Assembly (NCBI GenBank): GCA_027364495.1
Contig: DAHXPE010000223.1
Span: 1-8,337 of the forward strand
DNA length: 8,337 nt
Source: Candidatus Heimdallarchaeota archaeon
GTDB lineage: Archaea; Asgardarchaeota; Heimdallarchaeia; Hodarchaeales; LC-3
Direction of reading: 5' to 3'
Below the pieces are notes generated by a model that saw only the letters and a list, made by a program, of their open reading frames with translations, was not told the origin of the DNA and made no database searches. Made by a program: the position numbers and the translations under genes. This document shows positions 7,343-8,337 of this stretch, in pieces (position 1 is the stretch's first letter; each line of letters opens with the position of its first letter).

Positions 7343-8266
7343 TTATTTATTACGATCTTCGTTTAAGCCATTCCAGAATATTCTCACTCCATCGAGCATG
7401 TGAATACCACCCTCGATGAATTTTTCAGGAACAAAGCCATCAGAAAAATATACTTCAGAAAGTTCATGTGCAACATGTTCAGCGTGTTGACCTTCTAATT
7501 TATCATGGAAGGTAAAGAATGCTATGGGTAAATTTTTCATATTTTCTCTATTTCTGAAAGCATCAAGTCCAGAAATGAGTTCTTTCCAAAATCCTGCTGC
7601 AGCCCAGTTTTCAACTGCAAAACTGGCACCTTCGGCAATATTAGGATCTTCTGATCCATACAATCGGGCTAACTCATCACAGAAGAAAATAGTTGATTTT
7701 GATCCAATCCATGGCTTACCCATTTCGTCAAATGATAATCCCAACTCTTCTCCTATTCGTAATAACCATTCGTAGTGCCCAGCTTTGAATCTAAAAACTC
7801 CACCGTCAACGGTTCCTTGAGTATTAGCATATTTAGGATCAATTCCCTCTTCTTTTGAATCATCATCACTAATTTCAGATGTCCTGGGAATAGCTGCACC
7901 CGGTTTTCTATAAATTACTCCGATTTCATTAGCTAAAATTTCTTTAGTTGCACGGTAAGTATCGAGGTTTCGAGCATTAATCATTTTCTTTAATGCCGCA
8001 ATCAAAAATAGATGACTAAATACTGAAAATTGTTGAACCATATTCTTTACATCATCGTGAGTTACATTCCCTTCAGCAAACCACATAGTGTATGCATTTT
8101 TCTGAATGACAGGATGACTCATCACTTTTTGATCTAATTTAAGCAAAAATTCTCTATATTTTTGCAATTGTTCATTTGTTATTCCTTTTTCTTTTAACTC
8201 ATGTTCAACTTTTGATAAGTTCATTATATCCGGTACTTGTACTGGAACAACTCTTTCTAATGCCAT
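7343..8266 (-). CDS. Heme-oxygenase-like diiron oxidase/oxygenase (HDO, TenA/PqqC-like) family protein
   Basis: A 307-residue, probably cytosolic, mostly helical protein with no signal peptide or membrane segment. The fold family is inferred from motif layout. ANEIG (112-116) gives E114; GHYEWLLRIGEELGL (163-177) gives H164; AVENWAAAGFWKELISGL (217-234) gives E219; and FHDKLEGQHAEH (253-264) gives H254-x3-E258-x2-H261. These six residues match the E, H, E, HxxxD/ExxH pattern of HDO diiron sites such as those in CADD, so oxidative chemistry is likely rather than heme or PQQ binding. An acidic insertion (about 121-155, with DDDSKEE at 134-140) separates the first two ligands. The start is supported by GGAG 8 nt upstream. 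It is 666 bp from kdpB and probably a separate transcript. The substrate is unknown; relatives include p-aminobenzoate synthases, N-oxygenases and a fatty-acid decarboxylase. Confidence 0.8.
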   Translation of the reverse strand: MALERVVPVQVPDIMNLSKVEHELKEKGITNEQLQKYREFLLKLDQKVMSHPVIQKNAYTMWFAEGNVTHDDVKNMVQQFSVFSHLFLIAALKKMINARNLDTYRATKEILANEIGVIYRKPGAAIPRTSEISDDDSKEEGIDPKYANTQGTVDGGVFRFKAGHYEWLLRIGEELGLSFDEMGKPWIGSKSTIFFCDELARLYGSEDPNIAEGASFAVENWAAAGFWKELISGLDAFRNRENMKNLPIAFFTFHDKLEGQHAEHVAHELSEVYFSDGFVPEKFIEGGIHMLDGVRIFWNGLNEDRNK

Positions 8267-8274
8267 TTTTATAT

Positions 8275-8278
8275 CTCC
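8275..8278 (-). promoter_or_regulatory. Ribosome binding site of the HDO gene
   Basis: GGAG on the minus strand, 8 nt before the ATG. It fixes the start at MALERVV and gives a plausible full-length protein. Confidence 0.7.
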
Positions 8279-8281
8279 ATT

Positions 8282-8317
8282 CTAATTAACGTCGTATTCT
8301 TTTATTACTCCTGTCAT
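8282..8317 (-). other. Possible 11-codon leader reading frame upstream of the HDO gene
   Basis: An ATG-to-TAG frame encoding MTGVIKEYDVN ends 15 nt before the HDO start and just before its GGAG. It has no ribosome binding site of its own and could be chance. Its closeness to the ribosome binding site would allow translational coupling if it is translated. Confidence 0.15.
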
Positions 8318-8337
8318 TAGTGATTATTTTAATAGAA

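Noticed and set aside
7524..7775. Plus-strand frame opposite the HDO gene
   Set aside because: It overlaps the conserved C-terminal motifs of the HDO protein in antisense and shows no recognisable domain of its own.
1..8337. Mobile elements, CRISPR arrays, tRNA or rRNA genes
   Set aside because: No transposase, terminal inverted repeats, regularly spaced repeats or tRNA-like folds were seen on either strand.

Overview
The window is low-GC DNA (roughly 30% by eye) carrying four convincing genes, all on the minus strand. Three form a compact potassium-uptake (Kdp) operon. The fourth is a separate heme-oxygenase-like diiron protein. GGAG-type ribosome binding sites precede two of the four genes, a weaker AAGG precedes a third, and kdpB has none that is clear. 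The host lineage cannot be fixed. Heavy ATA and AGA use, T-tracts instead of GC-rich terminators and no clear -35/-10 pair would suit a Nitrososphaeria-type archaeon, but a low-GC bacterium is equally possible.

In the direction of transcription (right to left) the layout is: a HDO-family gene (8266-7343); a 666-bp AT-rich gap holding short palindromes, a direct repeat and a T-tract; kdpB (6676-4550); a single gene encoding KdpC fused in front of KdpA (4527-2107); and a kdpD-like gene (2069-105) that stops after its GAF domain. The last 104 bases hold no gene. The Kdp genes are separated by 22 and 37 bp and probably share one transcript.

KdpB is the P-type ATPase that powers uptake, the KdpA half is the K+-selective channel-like subunit, and the KdpC half is the single-pass subunit with an external domain. 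Two things are unusual. First, KdpC and KdpA are one 806-residue polypeptide in the order C then A. This is topologically sensible, because the KdpC C-terminus and the KdpA N-terminus both lie outside the membrane. Second, KdpD keeps its P-loop domain, USP domain, four membrane helices and GAF domain but has no histidine kinase, and no kdpE is visible. KdpB keeps the TGES serine that in E. coli is the inhibitory phosphorylation site. One coherent reading is that KdpD here acts directly on the pump rather than as a two-component sensor.

The HDO-family protein has a complete set of candidate diiron ligands, split by an unusual acidic insertion. Its substrate is unknown and nothing ties it to potassium transport beyond proximity.
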